Below are positions 26,601 through 35,908 of a stretch of 64,000 nt of DNA, piece by piece. Position numbers and translations under genes: made by a program. Origin of the DNA: Chryseobacterium mucoviscidosis (lineage in GTDB: Bacteria; Bacteroidota; Bacteroidia; Flavobacteriales; Weeksellaceae); the NCBI RefSeq assembly GCF_002177115.1, contig NZ_MVAG01000103.1, positions 1 to 64,000 of the forward strand, written 5' to 3'. Position 1 is the stretch's first letter, and every line of letters starts with the position of its first letter. The notes under the pieces are model-generated. The model ran no database searches, was not told where the DNA came from, and saw only the letters and a list, made by a program, of their open reading frames with translations.

Positions 26601-28805
26601 CCTTTCGCTGGAGGAACATCAACTGCTTTTGTAGCAAGAAATCTTTATCTGAACCAGACAGCGGCTGCTACTACCGGTGGTAAAATCGCTGTACAATATA
26701 ATGATGTTGCGGGAACAAATACTGTAAGCATCGTAGACGGAACCTATACTGTAGATACGCAGGCAAAATCCAACTGGGTTGTTTCTCAGACAGGGATTAC
26801 AGGAACGCCTACTTATTCTATGGCAATAAACGGACAAAATATTTATACTGCTGCTAACGGCAACAGCAGAATTACTTTAGCATCTGCTCCGGCTTTCGGA
26901 ACACATCAAACAGGGACAAGCTATGTAAATGCGCAAAGAACCGTTCTTCCATTGGCTAATTTAGCGGATACTTACTATTTAGGTATTGCAGCTTCAGACA
27001 TTCCTTTTATATCTGTAGCAAATGGTAACTGGAATGCTTCCTCAACTTGGAATAAAGGAGCTGTTCCTGCTTGTACAGATGTGGTACAAATTGCTGCAGG
27101 TACTACGGTAACGGTAAATTCTGCAGGAAATGTTTCTAAAAATGTTACCATTAATACAGGAGGAACACTGGTAAATGCATCCGGTGATCTTACGGTAGGT
27201 TGTACTCTTAAAAATAATTCATTAGTAAATAATGGAACATTAACAATTTCAGGTGGGATATTAAATGTAAATGGTAACGTAAATAATGTAAATGGATCAA
27301 CATTTAATCAATCAGGTGGAGATATTATTGTTGATGGTAATGACGCAGGTGTAGCGGCTAATTCTGTTGCTTCCGGTACTAATATCTTTGGTTTTGGTAC
27401 TTCAGGAACAGGTGCTACATTAAATTTAACAGGCGGTAGAATTGTTATTGTAGATCCGCATGTTGCAACTTCATCAGCAGGAGGTACTTCAAATGGACAC
27501 GCTTTCGCTTATTGGGGTAATGGTTACCGTGCAGGAGTAAATCATACAGTTCAATTAGGAGACGGAGTGTCTACTGATGCAGGTGGAAACACGAGTGGTC
27601 TTCAGTATAATACTTGGCCAGGAACGGGATATTTTATTGCAGGTAATTTAGTTATTAATTTATCTGCAGGTACAAACAGATTTGTTGTGCCTCCATATAC
27701 AGTAGGTGTTGAAAAAGATTTAACAGTTACTTCAGGTGAGTTAAGATTATCTGGTTCAAAAATTAACGGAAATATTGTCAATAATGGTACGCTTACTTCT
27801 ACTGGTACTTTAGAATTGGCACAATGGGGATCGGATTTAGCATCTTCTACTTCTAGCGTGGCATCTACAAATACACAGACTATATCTGGTACAGGTGTAT
27901 TCAGAAATTTAGCAACATCTCCTACAGCTAACTTAACTAGTTTAACTGTAAATAATGCAAGTACCGGAGGTGTTACATTGAATGCACCATTATCAGTAAG
28001 TGGAACTTTAACACTTACAGCAGGTAAAGTTAATACAACTTCAACTAATTTATTGACATTAGGAACTGCAACAGCGGCAGGAACTTTATCAGGAGGATCA
28101 GCTACGGCTTATATTACAGGTCCATTTGCCAGAACAATTGCTTCTGCGAATGCAAATACAAACTATATACTATACCCTGTAGGTAAATCTGCTTATGCTC
28201 CAGTTTCATTGGCTCCTGCAACTACAGCAGTAACTATCATGAAAGCGGAAGCATTTGATTCCAACTCTGGAACAGCAGGCTCTGGTACTCAAAACTTATC
28301 TTCTGCAAGAAGATGGGAAGCTCCGTTGGTATCTGGTACATTCTCTACAATCAATGTAAGATTAGGAGATGCTGCAATTACAAGTAGTAGTTTTCCGGTA
28401 ATAGCGACAACAGCCAATGGAGTATATGATAGTTTATTTGGTACTACAGCTACTTATGCTGCAGGTACACCAAATACTACGCAATCTAACACCGCATTAG
28501 CAAGCACCAGTTATACAGGTTTCCTTTCCTATGCGGAAATGGCTCCTACATTGGGTACAGGCGAAATCTTGTATAAAGATAAAGGAATTAAAGTTTATCC
28601 TAATCCGTTTACAGATGTGCTGAATATTTCAGATATATCTAATGTGAAATCTGTGTTCATCGTAGATGTTGCAGGAAGATTGGTAAAAACTATTGCAAAC
28701 CCCGCTTCGCAATTACAGTTGGGAGAGCTTAAAGAAGGATTGTATTTAGTTACTCTTGAAATGAAAGATGGTTCAAGGAAAACTGTAAAAGCAATTAAAA
28801 GATAA
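23682..28805 (+). CDS. Giant repetitive secreted surface protein, T9SS type A
   Basis: A 1707-residue protein with a signal peptide (1-19, ending IKAQ) and a T9SS type A tail (about 1637-1707, [12 protein letters not shown]). The body consists of three long homologous modules starting near residues 27, 573 and 1113. Each has a Trp-containing opening strand (ASW, TTW or STW), runs of [13 protein letters not shown] short strands, a GDG-S-DAGG element and a [10 protein letters not shown] element. Short Gly/Thr/Ser/Asn-rich strands suggest a beta-helix or filamentous fold. Cysteines are few and no catalytic site is seen. Role inferred as adhesin or cell-surface filament. It shares its upstream leader with the gene at 29129 and its tail with three neighbours. 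Confidence 0.82.
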   Translation: MNKTYLWLLLICSPAAIKAQTTYYSKASATDFTNVASWGTNTDGTGTSPGSISNADNFVIQNSSAMTLPGNASVRQLTINSGSLTVAANTLTVSIANANNSNLTVSGGTLTVSGGNVLINGYLNYTSGNFNQSGGTITIDPNNAGATATSTTSSQYTLNITSSNGVNWTGGTLVLVDPPASTSSSHYSIYYNTSVSSEVSLNHTLKFGDGVSTDAGGNAIGFYVYNYVGAGKLNFGNVEINNPSGTNRIVKEYSWSNGIKGNLTITAGELDQNSIALTVGGNLVNNGIHTASSTLTFAMPSGTSSVANTVAQNISGTGVFRNSATTSTANFASITVNNSSAGGVTFANANSLLSGANTGTVSGTLTFTNGVVNTGSNTFILGVSGTTVGSLSYTAGGFSSGSTFSRWYGTAGSGTTIAASTIPTSGAGTYPFVMGNPVTGLSVDHFHRATAALTTAGQMAVKFNGAAGNSAITPLTEGSLTYDRQTNANWVVTTSGGYASSATHTIAIQGQGTFTATTPNVTILNNGALAGTAQAGTNQPMGQRAAVPAANIAATYTLASVTSEAPIESAQSGPWESTTTWVGGVVPSCNNAAILSGHTVTVSSATTANPSNVIINPGGTLGVTGGSITVGCTNKNNYINNNGTLSVSGGTLAVNGNINNASGSTFAQSGGNINVDGNDAGATATSVASGTNIVNIATGNVTLTGGTLTVTDPHAANSTTSYAFSYTGGTAIDNTAGWTLKFGDGSSADAGGTAATASTVGGFIWNNAGSKIYFDNVIIDGASGTNRYVSNSSTIGINTLTINANGEFRIPTTGVSIGGNFTNNGTFTHTASTLSFQNFKNNGTVSASTTPQTVSGTGVFRNNIVTASSTANFTSVTINNSSSTGVTFANANSLLSGANTGTVSGTLTLTTGFVNTGANTFVLGISATSNGTLSYSAGGFSTGSTFARWWPTTTGGATITASTTSSATTTGVYPFAGGTSTAFVARNLYLNQTAAATTGGKIAVQYNDVAGTNTVSIVDGTYTVDTQAKSNWVVSQTGITGTPTYSMAINGQNIYTAANGNSRITLASAPAFGTHQTGTSYVNAQRTVLPLANLADTYYLGIAASDIPFISVANGNWNASSTWNKGAVPACTDVVQIAAGTTVTVNSAGNVSKNVTINTGGTLVNASGDLTVGCTLKNNSLVNNGTLTISGGILNVNGNVNNVNGSTFNQSGGDIIVDGNDAGVAANSVASGTNIFGFGTSGTGATLNLTGGRIVIVDPHVATSSAGGTSNGHAFAYWGNGYRAGVNHTVQLGDGVSTDAGGNTSGLQYNTWPGTGYFIAGNLVINLSAGTNRFVVPPYTVGVEKDLTVTSGELRLSGSKINGNIVNNGTLTSTGTLELAQWGSDLASSTSSVASTNTQTISGTGVFRNLATSPTANLTSLTVNNASTGGVTLNAPLSVSGTLTLTAGKVNTTSTNLLTLGTATAAGTLSGGSATAYITGPFARTIASANANTNYILYPVGKSAYAPVSLAPATTAVTIMKAEAFDSNSGTAGSGTQNLSSARRWEAPLVSGTFSTINVRLGDAAITSSSFPVIATTANGVYDSLFGTTATYAAGTPNTTQSNTALASTSYTGFLSYAEMAPTLGTGEILYKDKGIKVYPNPFTDVLNISDISNVKSVFIVDVAGRLVKTIANPASQLQLGELKEGLYLVTLEMKDGSRKTVKAIKR

Positions 28806-28828
28806 TTTATTATCAAATAATACTTAAT

Positions 28829-28862
28829 AATAGCGGCTGATTTATCAGTCGCTATTTCTTTT
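28829..28862 (+). terminator. Intrinsic terminator after the giant repetitive protein
   Basis: AATAGCGGCTGA pairs with TCAGTCGCTATT over TTTA and is followed by TCTTTT. It resembles the terminator at 32672-32706. Confidence 0.8.
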
Positions 28863-28908
28863 ACCTAAAAACCAATAGATTTTTTAAAATAATTTATTTT
28901 ATTACTTG

Positions 28909-29128
28909 TTGTAAATCAATGATTTGTGATTAATTTTTAACTTTCTGAAAAACAGTAATTTGCAACTAAGTGTTAAATTAGGTTTTATTTAAATATTTAA
29001 ATGATTGTTTAATAAATAGTTTGATAATTGTTCATTATATTATTAAATATTAATTATTTGTCAAATTTTGGTTAATTAAATTAAAATTTATTTTTACTTT
29101 TACATCACCTAATTTTATTTTTTTACGC
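28909..29128 (+). promoter_or_regulatory. AT-rich leader shared with the gene at 23682
   Basis: This is the second copy of the 220-base leader described at 23462-23681, in the same register relative to the ATG. Together with the terminator at 28829-28862 it accounts for nearly all of the 323-base gap; no gene is seen there. Confidence 0.6.
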
Positions 29129-32100
29129 ATGAAAAAACTTTTACTGATGTGTTTGATGTTCCTCTATGCAGGCATCATGGCGCAAACCACAGTAACAATA
29201 GGTTCGGGAGCCAGTACAGCTTCGGCTGGTACAAATGGCGATCCTATCTATCGTTCCAGTGGTACGAGTTCATTTCATCATTCAAAATCTATACAGTTGC
29301 TTACGGCAGCGGATTTGAGTGGTGCATCTGTTGTTCCTGGAGCAACCATTAACAGTATTGCCTATAATAAGAGTACGGCGTTTAATGTGTCGGGCAGTAA
29401 TGCATGGACACTCAATGTCTATCTTAAAAATAGTGCTGCTACTGCTTTAGCAAGTGGTACTGCCTGGAGTACTATGATTGGAGGGGCAACTTTATTTTAT
29501 AGTGCTACAATAAATAGTACTAACAATTTTCCTGCTGCTGCAGGCTGGGTAACCTTTAATAATAATACATCAAACACTTTCAGCTATACAGGAGGTGCTA
29601 TTGAAGTATATATTGAATGGGTTCCTTCCGGTACCTTGGCAACTCCATTTACAGGAGGTGCATTCCAATGGTTATATGATACTACAACTACTGCTCAGGC
29701 GATGGGAACCAGTGCTTCATCTGCAATTGCAGCTACAACTACTAGTTATACCACTCAAACGAGAAGGTATCAGACACAATTAACCTACACTGCAACAGCT
29801 TGCTCTGGTACTCCTAACCCTGGGAATACATTAGCAACGGCAACAAGTACACAGTGTTCTTCCCCGTATTCTACGACGCTGAGTCTGCAGAATTCTACGG
29901 TTGGATCAGGGGTTAGTTATCAATGGTACGATAATGCAGGTGCAATTACGGGTGCTACAACATCTACTTACACAACAACTGTAAGTGCTGCTAATTCATT
30001 CTACTGTGCTGTTACATGTTCAGGTTCGGGAGTGACTACCAATTCAACTCCTGTTTCTGTTTCTGCTCCGGCTGCGGCAATATCAACTTTCCCATGGACT
30101 GAAAATTTTGATAGCATGACAACAGTTGGAAACGGAATTACTCCAAGTTGTTGGGCAACAAGTGGAGGTTTAAGCTCTTCTTATCTGTTTACAAGTCAGA
30201 CTGCATCTGGAAATACTTACAATGATCCTAGGTCTGCTCCTAACTATATGACTATTTATTATCCTACTACGGCTGCATATTTATGGACTCCTTCATTTAA
30301 TCTTACAGCAGGTCAGTCATATGATTTTTCATTCTATTGGGTTGGAGATGGATTAACGGGATGGCAGAATGAAGTATTGGTAAATAATGCTCAATCTTCT
30401 ACAGGAGCAACAAGCCTTAGTACATTCCTTACTTCAACGCAAACAGCAACGGGAGGTTCAAATAGTACCAATTATACCAAAGTTACGGTAACATATGTAC
30501 CAACAACTTCAGGGGTATATACATTTGGTGTAAAAGCTTACGTAACATCTACTGCACCATACTATATGGGGTTTGATGATTTTAAATTAGAATTAACGCC
30601 AGCTTGTACTGAGCCAACAGTACTTACTTCTTCTGCAATTACAGCTTCAGGTGCTACCGTTTCTTGGACGGCTGCTACACCAGCTCCTGCAAATGGATAT
30701 AATATTTATTACAGTACAACCAACACAGCGCCTACTGCTACTACAACGCCTACCGCTAGTGTTGCAGCAGGAGTTACAACTTATGGCTTAACAGGTCTTA
30801 CGGCTAACACAACTTATTACGTATGGGTTCGTTCTAATTGCGGTTCCGGATCTACAAGTTCTTGGGCAGGTCCTTTGAGCTTCACAACTGCATGTACATC
30901 TACAACTGTTCCTTATGTTCAGGATTTTGAAAGTGTAACAACACCTGCATTACCTTCTTGTACTTCTTCAGAAAATGCAGGAACAGGAAATAACTGGACA
31001 ACAAGTTCTCCGGCTGGTTATGGATTTACTACTAAAGCGCTTACTTATCTGTACAATTTTAGTAATGATGCAAATGCTTGGTTCTATACTCAGGGAATCA
31101 ACTTAACAGCAGGAGTTTCTTACAGAATTAAGTATACATATGGAAACAACAGTACAACGTATGTTGAAAAACTAAAGGTTGCTTATGGTACTTCAGCGAA
31201 TAATGCCAGTATGACAAATGCTTTAGCAGATCACCCAAGTATTAATACTGCAACTGCAGCAACTAACTTTGTAGACTTTACACCTACTGCATCTGGAGTT
31301 TATTATTTTGGATTTAATGCATACTCAGTAAGTAATCAATATAATTTATACGTAGATGATATTAACATTAATATTACTCCTACATGTTCAGAGCCTTCAG
31401 CGGTTACAGTACCTGCTGCAACTTTAACGTATAATTCTGCTGTTGTAAACTGGACTGCACCAAATCCTGTACCTGCGAATGGTTATGATGTGTATTATAG
31501 TACAACAAATACAGCTCCGACTGCTACTACAACGCCTACAATTTCTGGCTTAACTGCTACAACAACTACATTGCCTAACTTAGCATCTGCTACAGCTTAT
31601 TATTTCTGGGTGAGATCTAGTTGTAGTGCTGCAGATCAGTCAATCTGGGTTCCTGTAACGTTCACGACAAAATCTTTCTGTCCTACTGTTACTGCACCTT
31701 CTGCTGCTGCAACAAACGTTTCTGTAACACCTACATTTACCTGGACTGCTGTAACCGGAGTTTCCGGCTATAAACTTTCTATTGGTACTTCAGCTGGTGC
31801 TTCCAATATTATGAATGCTCAGGATTTAGGAAATGTAACATCGTATACACTTCCAACTGCATTAAGTTATAATACAACTTATTATTATACCTTAAATGCG
31901 TATGATGCTATGTCTACATCTCAGGGATGCTCCGAAAGAAGCTTTACAACAGCACCTCCACCGCCTGCAAACGATGAATGTTCTGGTGCTATTGCTTTAA
32001 CGCCTGGTGGTACTTTTGCACAAAATGCTGTAACTGCTACAAACTCTGGTGCTACGGCTACATCTGATGCTACGGCTACACATTCTTGCCAGACAACTGG

Positions 32101-32647
32101 TTACAGAGATGTATGGTATTCTGTAGTGGTTCCTGCAAGTGGAAATATTACAATTGAAACTCAATCTGTTTCTGGTTCCAATGTTACAGATACTGTTTTA
32201 GGTGTTTACAGTGGAAGCTGTGGAGCACTTACACAAATTGGCTGTGATGATGATAGCTCTTCAGACGGTAACTTCTCTTTAGTAGCTCTTACAGGATTAA
32301 CGCCGGGATCTACGTTGATGGTGGGTGTTTGGAATTATTCTTCCACTACAACAGGTCAGTTTAAAGTATCTGCTTATGACGCATCATTGGTTTTAGCAAC
32401 AAACGAAGTAAAAGATGCTAAAAATAACATCAAAGTTTATCCTAATCCATTCTCAGATATATTGAATATTTCCGATGTAGCGAATGTGAAAAACGTATTG
32501 GTTACAGATATCGCGGGAAGATTGGTGAAAACTATTGCAAATCCTACTTCAGAACTTCATTTAGGAGAATTGAAACAAGGAATGTATTTAGTTACCCTTG
32601 AGATGAAAGATGGTTCTAAACAAACGATAAAAACTATTAAAAAATAA
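29129..32647 (+). CDS. Large secreted multidomain surface protein, T9SS type A
   Basis: A 1172-residue protein with a signal peptide (1-18, ending IMAQ) and a type A sorting domain (about 1105-1172). An N-terminal domain (about 20-225) is followed by an Ig-like segment (about 230-312), a choice-of-anchor J-like domain (about 315-490; FPWTENFDSM), FN3 modules with the YYSTTNTAPTATT phrase at two places, a second anchor J-like domain (about 590-745) and, after PPPPANDECSGA, a domain resembling a bacterial pre-peptidase C-terminal domain (about 960-1090). No enzyme motif is visible. It belongs to the same local family as the proteins at 18511 and 32786 and is probably an adhesin. Confidence 0.83.
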   Translation: MKKLLLMCLMFLYAGIMAQTTVTIGSGASTASAGTNGDPIYRSSGTSSFHHSKSIQLLTAADLSGASVVPGATINSIAYNKSTAFNVSGSNAWTLNVYLKNSAATALASGTAWSTMIGGATLFYSATINSTNNFPAAAGWVTFNNNTSNTFSYTGGAIEVYIEWVPSGTLATPFTGGAFQWLYDTTTTAQAMGTSASSAIAATTTSYTTQTRRYQTQLTYTATACSGTPNPGNTLATATSTQCSSPYSTTLSLQNSTVGSGVSYQWYDNAGAITGATTSTYTTTVSAANSFYCAVTCSGSGVTTNSTPVSVSAPAAAISTFPWTENFDSMTTVGNGITPSCWATSGGLSSSYLFTSQTASGNTYNDPRSAPNYMTIYYPTTAAYLWTPSFNLTAGQSYDFSFYWVGDGLTGWQNEVLVNNAQSSTGATSLSTFLTSTQTATGGSNSTNYTKVTVTYVPTTSGVYTFGVKAYVTSTAPYYMGFDDFKLELTPACTEPTVLTSSAITASGATVSWTAATPAPANGYNIYYSTTNTAPTATTTPTASVAAGVTTYGLTGLTANTTYYVWVRSNCGSGSTSSWAGPLSFTTACTSTTVPYVQDFESVTTPALPSCTSSENAGTGNNWTTSSPAGYGFTTKALTYLYNFSNDANAWFYTQGINLTAGVSYRIKYTYGNNSTTYVEKLKVAYGTSANNASMTNALADHPSINTATAATNFVDFTPTASGVYYFGFNAYSVSNQYNLYVDDININITPTCSEPSAVTVPAATLTYNSAVVNWTAPNPVPANGYDVYYSTTNTAPTATTTPTISGLTATTTTLPNLASATAYYFWVRSSCSAADQSIWVPVTFTTKSFCPTVTAPSAAATNVSVTPTFTWTAVTGVSGYKLSIGTSAGASNIMNAQDLGNVTSYTLPTALSYNTTYYYTLNAYDAMSTSQGCSERSFTTAPPPPANDECSGAIALTPGGTFAQNAVTATNSGATATSDATATHSCQTTGYRDVWYSVVVPASGNITIETQSVSGSNVTDTVLGVYSGSCGALTQIGCDDDSSSDGNFSLVALTGLTPGSTLMVGVWNYSSTTTGQFKVSAYDASLVLATNEVKDAKNNIKVYPNPFSDILNISDVANVKNVLVTDIAGRLVKTIANPTSELHLGELKQGMYLVTLEMKDGSKQTIKTIKK

Positions 32648-32671
32648 TTTTTAATACGTTTTATAAATAAT

Positions 32672-32706
32672 AATAGCGACTAATATTTTTAGTCGCTATT
32701 TTTTTA
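32672..32706 (+). terminator. Intrinsic terminator between two type A surface proteins
   Basis: AATAGCGACTAA pairs with TTAGTCGCTATT over a five-base loop, followed by TTTTTTT. Confidence 0.85.
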
Positions 32707-32785
32707 TCAATAAACTTTAAAATTAATGTTAAAATTTAAATATTATTGTTAAATTAGTACTCAATCAACAAAATATAGATAGTTT

Positions 32786-34756
32786 ATGACAAAATTTTTA
32801 CTCTCATGCTTATTATTTTTAAGTATGACTTTTTCAGCCCAGATTACTTTGGGTTCAGGGAGTACAGATGTTGGGGTAGCTCCAATAAGTACGTATTACG
32901 GTTATTCTTATGTACAGCAGATTTTCACAAAGCAGGAAATTAACGCCAATGCAGCAGGGAATATTACAGGACTCAAGTTCTATATAGACCCTTCAATGTC
33001 AATTTCAAACTCTTCACAATGGGTAGTTTATCTAGGGCTCACCAACAAAACATCCTTCAGCTCCGATTCAGACTGGATTCCCGGAGCTCAGTTAACGCAG
33101 GTTTTTTCCGGAACTGTAAGCAATAACAACGGAGTTATCGAAGTAGTTTTTCCAACGCCTTTCGCTTACAATAATACTTCTAATCTTGTTATTGCGGCAG
33201 AGGAAAACTCTGCAGGTTATGATAATAATGATTTCGATGAGGCAACATATGTGTACAGTGGAGCGCAAAATTCTACGATTTATTATAAAGATGATTTTAC
33301 AAATCCGGATCCGGCATCACCGCCTGCTACAGGAAACCTTGTAAATTATAAATCCGTTGTTACCATTGAAGGACTGGCTTCCAATCCTGTTCCTGCTTGC
33401 CCGATTGTTACCTATCCGGCAAATAATGCTACATTTATTCCTTTAACTCCTACCATCACATGGAACAATACAGCAGGAGCAACGAGCTATAAAGTTTCTA
33501 TCGGAACTTCTCCAGGAGGAACGAGTATAGCGAATCAGGTTTCTGTAACAACCAATAGTTATACACCTTCAGCCACATTGGCTCCGAATACAACCCATTA
33601 CGTTAAAATCGTAGCAGTAGGTTCGGGAGGAGAATCTTCAGGATGTACAGAGCAGATGTTTACTACTGCACCGCCGCCACCGGCTAATGATGAATGCGCC
33701 ACAGCAATTACAATTCCTGTAAACCCGAATCTGAACTGCGGAACAGTAACTGCAGGGTATACAATTGGCGCAACAGATTCAGGAACTGCTCCAAGTCCAT
33801 GTTATGGACAAGCAGATGATGATGTTTGGTTTAAATTTGTAGCCACTGCTACAACTCATAAAATATCTCTTCTTAATATTACCTCTGTAGGAAGTACAGC
33901 GGGAGATACAGATACTTATTTTCAGGTATTCAGCGGAGGTTGTGGAGCACTATCAAGCATTTTGTGTTCAGATCCGCCTTCGGGAGTTGTATCGGGTCTT
34001 ACGGTAGGAGAAACATATCTGTTGAGAGTGTACAGTTATTATGGTGCAGGAAGTAACCAGAGCTTTAATATCTGCGTAGGAACTTTCCCTCCGCCACCGG
34101 CAAATGATGCTTGTTCCGGAGCATTATCTGCTACTGCTTTCCCTTACACTTACGCGCAAAACGATGGAGCGGGAGCTACCAATAACTCGGGAATTGTAAG
34201 CGTATGTTCTAATGAAATGAATGACGGAACCTGGTTTACTTTTACAGGGGACGGAAGTACATTTAATATTAATGTAACGATGCCTGCAGGAAGTGATTTT
34301 GATCCTCAGATCGGGGTGTATAGCGGAAATTGTTCTGCATTAAACTGCGAAAGTACAGTAGATGATGGTGGACAGGGAGGTGCTGAAACAGTTTCTGTTC
34401 CTACACTTGCAGGAAATACCTATTATGTAAATGTTGGTCATTACAGTGGTTGGTCAGATGAGCCGGAAGGAGCATTTACCATTAACATTACGAAAAATAA
34501 TTTAGCAACTTCCGAAGTGGCAGCCAATAAAAATACCATTAAAGTATTTCCAAATCCTTTCAGGGATGTTGTTAATATTTCTGATATAGCAAAAGTAAAA
34601 TCAGTTTCTGTAACAGATGTTTCAGGAAGACTGATAAGAGTTATCGAAAATCCTACTTCTGAGATTCATTTGGGAGAATTGAAACAAGGGGTATATTTTC
34701 TGATGTTGGATATGAAAGATGGGTCTAAACAGGTCGTAAAAACAATTAAAAAATAA
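32786..34756 (+). CDS. Secreted multidomain surface protein, T9SS type A
   Basis: A 656-residue protein with a signal peptide (1-19, ending FSAQ) and a type A sorting domain (about 585-656, IKVFPNPFRDVV). It has an N-terminal beta domain (about 20-205), one FN3-like module (about 210-300) and two domains that each begin with a PPPPANDxC phrase (about 305 and 445) and resemble pre-peptidase C-terminal domains. It is the smallest member of the local family. A terminator separates it from the preceding gene, so it probably has its own promoter. No enzymatic motif seen; surface-binding role inferred. Confidence 0.83.
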   Translation: MTKFLLSCLLFLSMTFSAQITLGSGSTDVGVAPISTYYGYSYVQQIFTKQEINANAAGNITGLKFYIDPSMSISNSSQWVVYLGLTNKTSFSSDSDWIPGAQLTQVFSGTVSNNNGVIEVVFPTPFAYNNTSNLVIAAEENSAGYDNNDFDEATYVYSGAQNSTIYYKDDFTNPDPASPPATGNLVNYKSVVTIEGLASNPVPACPIVTYPANNATFIPLTPTITWNNTAGATSYKVSIGTSPGGTSIANQVSVTTNSYTPSATLAPNTTHYVKIVAVGSGGESSGCTEQMFTTAPPPPANDECATAITIPVNPNLNCGTVTAGYTIGATDSGTAPSPCYGQADDDVWFKFVATATTHKISLLNITSVGSTAGDTDTYFQVFSGGCGALSSILCSDPPSGVVSGLTVGETYLLRVYSYYGAGSNQSFNICVGTFPPPPANDACSGALSATAFPYTYAQNDGAGATNNSGIVSVCSNEMNDGTWFTFTGDGSTFNINVTMPAGSDFDPQIGVYSGNCSALNCESTVDDGGQGGAETVSVPTLAGNTYYVNVGHYSGWSDEPEGAFTINITKNNLATSEVAANKNTIKVFPNPFRDVVNISDIAKVKSVSVTDVSGRLIRVIENPTSEIHLGELKQGVYFLMLDMKDGSKQVVKTIKK

Positions 34757-34775
34757 AGAAAATTTAACCATAATA

Positions 34776-34803
34776 AAAGGCGGTCTGTAAGGATCGCCTT
34801 TGT
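34776..34803. terminator. Hairpin terminator between convergent genes
   Basis: AAAGGCGGTC pairs with GATCGCCTTT (one wobble) over a six-base loop, with A-rich and T-rich flanks. It lies between the convergent surface-protein gene and the 51-codon gene. Confidence 0.65.
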
Positions 34804-34822
34804 TATTTTAAATGAAAAAACT

Positions 34823-34978
34823 TTATTTATTGGGAACAGGCTGAATTTCACCCGTCGTCATGCTATCAAAAATAGCAGGGAAAAACATAACAAGGATAAA
34901 ATAAACCACGATCACAAGTGCGATCAATGAAATAAGGATAATTACTAAGCTGTTCGGTTTGTTTTTATTAGGTTCCAT
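34823..34978 (-). CDS. Small single-pass membrane protein (51 residues)
   Basis: A short ATG-to-TAA frame encodes 51 residues: a polar Asn/Lys start (MEPNKNKPNS), one hydrophobic helix of about 25 residues (about 11-37), and a polar tail ending EIQPVPNK. The composition and sharp polar-hydrophobic-polar layout look like a real membrane peptide rather than chance. It starts 40 bases after the stop codon of the K+ channel gene on the same strand with no terminator between them, so it is probably the second gene of that operon. An accessory or stabilising subunit of the channel is possible but is only inferred from position. Confidence 0.6.
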   Translation of the reverse strand: MEPNKNKPNSLVIILISLIALVIVVYFILVMFFPAIFDSMTTGEIQPVPNK

Positions 34979-35018
34979 GATTTTTGTGGTGTTTCGTTAA
35001 TAGATCATTATATTTTTA

Positions 35019-35846
35019 CTAAGCCAATTTCTTGCCACACTGTTTGCAATACCTTGCATCATCATCAATATCTTCATTTCCGCATCGGTCGCACACTTTT
35101 TCCAGATTCTGTCTTTTGTTTCTCATCTCGGCAGTTACAATTCCGGTAGGAACAGCAATAATGGAATAACCGGCAAGCATTAAAACAACAGCAAAAAATT
35201 TCCCCATCGGAGTAATCGGGGAAACGTCGCCATAACCAACCGTTGTAACAGTAACAACCGCCCAGTAAATTGCCTGTGGAATAGTTTCAAACCCCTGTCT
35301 TCCGCCTTCCACCATAAACATCAGTGAGCCGACAATCACGGAGAAAATAATTAAAAATAAAAGGAAAATATAAATTTTTCTTGAGCTGTTTTTTAATGCC
35401 CTCACAATTACAGAGCCATCATTCATGAAGTCCATTAAGTTGAAAACCCTGAAAACTCTCAGCATTCTCAGCATTCTGAAAATCAGGAAATATTTGGTGA
35501 CGGGAAAAATAAAGCTCAGATAAAAAGGAATTAATGCCAGAAAATCGATAATTCCGAAAAAACTGAAAATATAGTTTCTTTTGTTTTTCACTACGGCAAT
35601 TCTCGAAAAATATTCCGCAGAAAAAAATATGGAAATAATCCATTCCATAATAATGAATGTATAATGAAACCTTTTATCAAGCTTCGGAACACTTTCCATC
35701 ATGATAATAGCGGTACTGATGAGGATCAGCAACAATAAAATAATATCAAAAAGCTTTCCGAGCCTTGTGTCGGAGCGGTATATGATGCGATAAAGGTGTC
35801 TTTTCCAGAGAGCATCTTCGGGAATAAGATTGTGCTCTTTTTCCAT
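35019..35846 (-). CDS. Voltage-gated-type potassium channel with C-terminal zinc ribbon
   Basis: A 275-residue six-helix ion channel. S1-S3 lie at about residues 33-53, 60-86 and 93-114. S4 (about 119-140) has Arg residues spaced by hydrophobic ones (FRMLRMLRVFRVF). S5, the pore and S6 follow, with the selectivity filter TVGYGD at 202-207. The tail ends in a zinc ribbon with C252, C255, C267 and C270. The start at 35846 (MEKEHNL) is chosen over an in-frame ATG at 36044 that would run through the divergent Nif3-like gene. It is probably co-transcribed with the 51-residue protein downstream. The filter and S4 are intact, so it should conduct K+. Confidence 0.9.
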   Translation of the reverse strand: MEKEHNLIPEDALWKRHLYRIIYRSDTRLGKLFDIILLLLILISTAIIMMESVPKLDKRFHYTFIIMEWIISIFFSAEYFSRIAVVKNKRNYIFSFFGIIDFLALIPFYLSFIFPVTKYFLIFRMLRMLRVFRVFNLMDFMNDGSVIVRALKNSSRKIYIFLLFLIIFSVIVGSLMFMVEGGRQGFETIPQAIYWAVVTVTTVGYGDVSPITPMGKFFAVVLMLAGYSIIAVPTGIVTAEMRNKRQNLEKVCDRCGNEDIDDDARYCKQCGKKLA

Positions 35847-35908
35847 TTTTCGATGTTTTTTTAAAATTAACAAATTATCCCTATTTTCGTACCAAACATA
35901 GACAATAA

